This document shows positions 42,186 through 42,490 of a stretch of 42,490 bases of DNA, piece after piece. The notes under the pieces are model-generated. The model saw only the letters and a program-made list of their open reading frames with translations, was not told the DNA's origin and did not search any database. The stretch lies in contig JAHDXO010000052.1 in assembly GCA_023382975.1 (NCBI GenBank), forward strand, positions 39,364 through 81,853, in the 5' to 3' direction. Each line of letters starts with the position of its first letter. The stretch's first letter is position 1. The DNA comes from Pirellulaceae bacterium. GTDB taxonomy: Bacteria > Planctomycetota > Planctomycetia > Pirellulales > Pirellulaceae. The position numbers and the translations under genes were made by a program.

Positions 42186-42490
42186 CAATCGACCTACTTT
42201 TGTCGTGTCAGTGAAGCTGCCCAGGCCAGCAGTGCCACACGATTCGCACGGCTCTGGAACTCGGCGGTGGTCATCGTTCACAAGTACTGTCTCCGGGGTG
42301 CTCGTGCCATCTTCGAATCAAAGTCACGATCGTACAACCGGCCTTGCCGCGACGGAAGGACAGGCAACTGTCAGCCGTATCCGCCGAGGGATCGCATGGC
42401 CTGCGCAGATGGATCAGGGACAGCCACATTTCCCGCCTAAGCATCGTTCGAGAAACAACTGTCGCCTCGCCAATGTAGCCATCACACTCC
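42186..42490. other. Upstream region of aquaporin-CobW gene, no gene seen
   Basis: The last ~300 bases up to the window edge hold no convincing gene. They contain the likely promoter and ribosome site of the aquaporin-CobW operon. Small plus-strand ORFs here look random. No clear -35/-10 pair was identified. Confidence 0.4.

Overview
The window looks like a chromosomal contig of a planctomycete (Planctomycetota, probably Pirellulales-like), most likely from a metagenome assembly. The evidence is the high-GC sequence, pilin-like DUF1559 proteins, a DUF6677-type membrane protein, signal-peptide sulfatases, beta-helix and GH28-type glycan enzymes, an HZS-alpha domain remnant, Uma2 nucleases and planctomycete-style palindromic repeats. 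The first ~100 bases are runs of G and C that look like an assembly or sequencing artefact at a contig end. No rRNA, tRNA, CRISPR array or intact transposase was recognised by eye.

Layout. 0.1-2.5 kb (minus): a LolD-type ABC ATPase, a prenyltransferase/QW-repeat protein and a small membrane protein. 2.5-4.6 kb (plus): a SAM methyltransferase and a DUF1559 pilin-like protein. 4.8-6.9 kb: a translationally coupled CbiM-CbiQ-CbiO cobalt/nickel ECF transporter. 7.1-9.0 kb: a coupled AAA ATPase and HNH nuclease pair resembling the Septu (PtuA/PtuB) anti-phage system. 9.1-11.2 kb: a large sodium/solute symporter. 12.0-14.5 kb: a proline-rich membrane protein with an internal duplication, convergent to a DUF6677-like membrane protein. 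14.6-19.2 kb (minus): a glycan-degradation gene set (beta-helix protein, DUF5060-type mosaic hydrolase, 2-hydroxyacid dehydrogenase), divergent from a putative lipoprotein.

20.6-29.1 kb is an accessory and decayed zone. It holds a perfect cruciform repeat, a three-ORF conserved-hypothetical operon in which one ancestral ORF is split by a single in-frame TGA, and two families of palindromic repeats. It also holds remnants of a sulfatase, a PIN toxin, a heptose-kinase-like PfkB protein and an HZS-alpha domain protein. Several remnants have internal segments cleanly missing. Among them sit a small antitoxin-like gene, an overlapping two-gene module resembling an orphan polymorphic-toxin tip with its partner, and a 5'-truncated GH106-like hydrolase.

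29.2-35.4 kb (plus): a secreted gluzincin-type peptidase with a lectin-like tail, a type I sulfatase flanked by a 29-base direct repeat, a histone-H1-like Lys/Ala-rich protein and a GH28-like polygalacturonase. 35.7-42.2 kb: a Uma2 nuclease and a 91%-identical copy of its 3' end 2.1 kb away, with a DUF1559 protein between them whose C-terminal two thirds look like a divergent serpin. Then comes a minus-strand operon encoding an aquaglyceroporin-CobW GTPase fusion, a transglutaminase and a truncated DUF2064/TIGR04282 protein.

The observations most worth follow-up are the aquaporin-CobW fusion, the DUF1559-serpin-like fusion, the Septu-like pair, the TGA-split operon and the toxin-tip-like pair. 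All family names come from reading motifs by eye; no database search was run.
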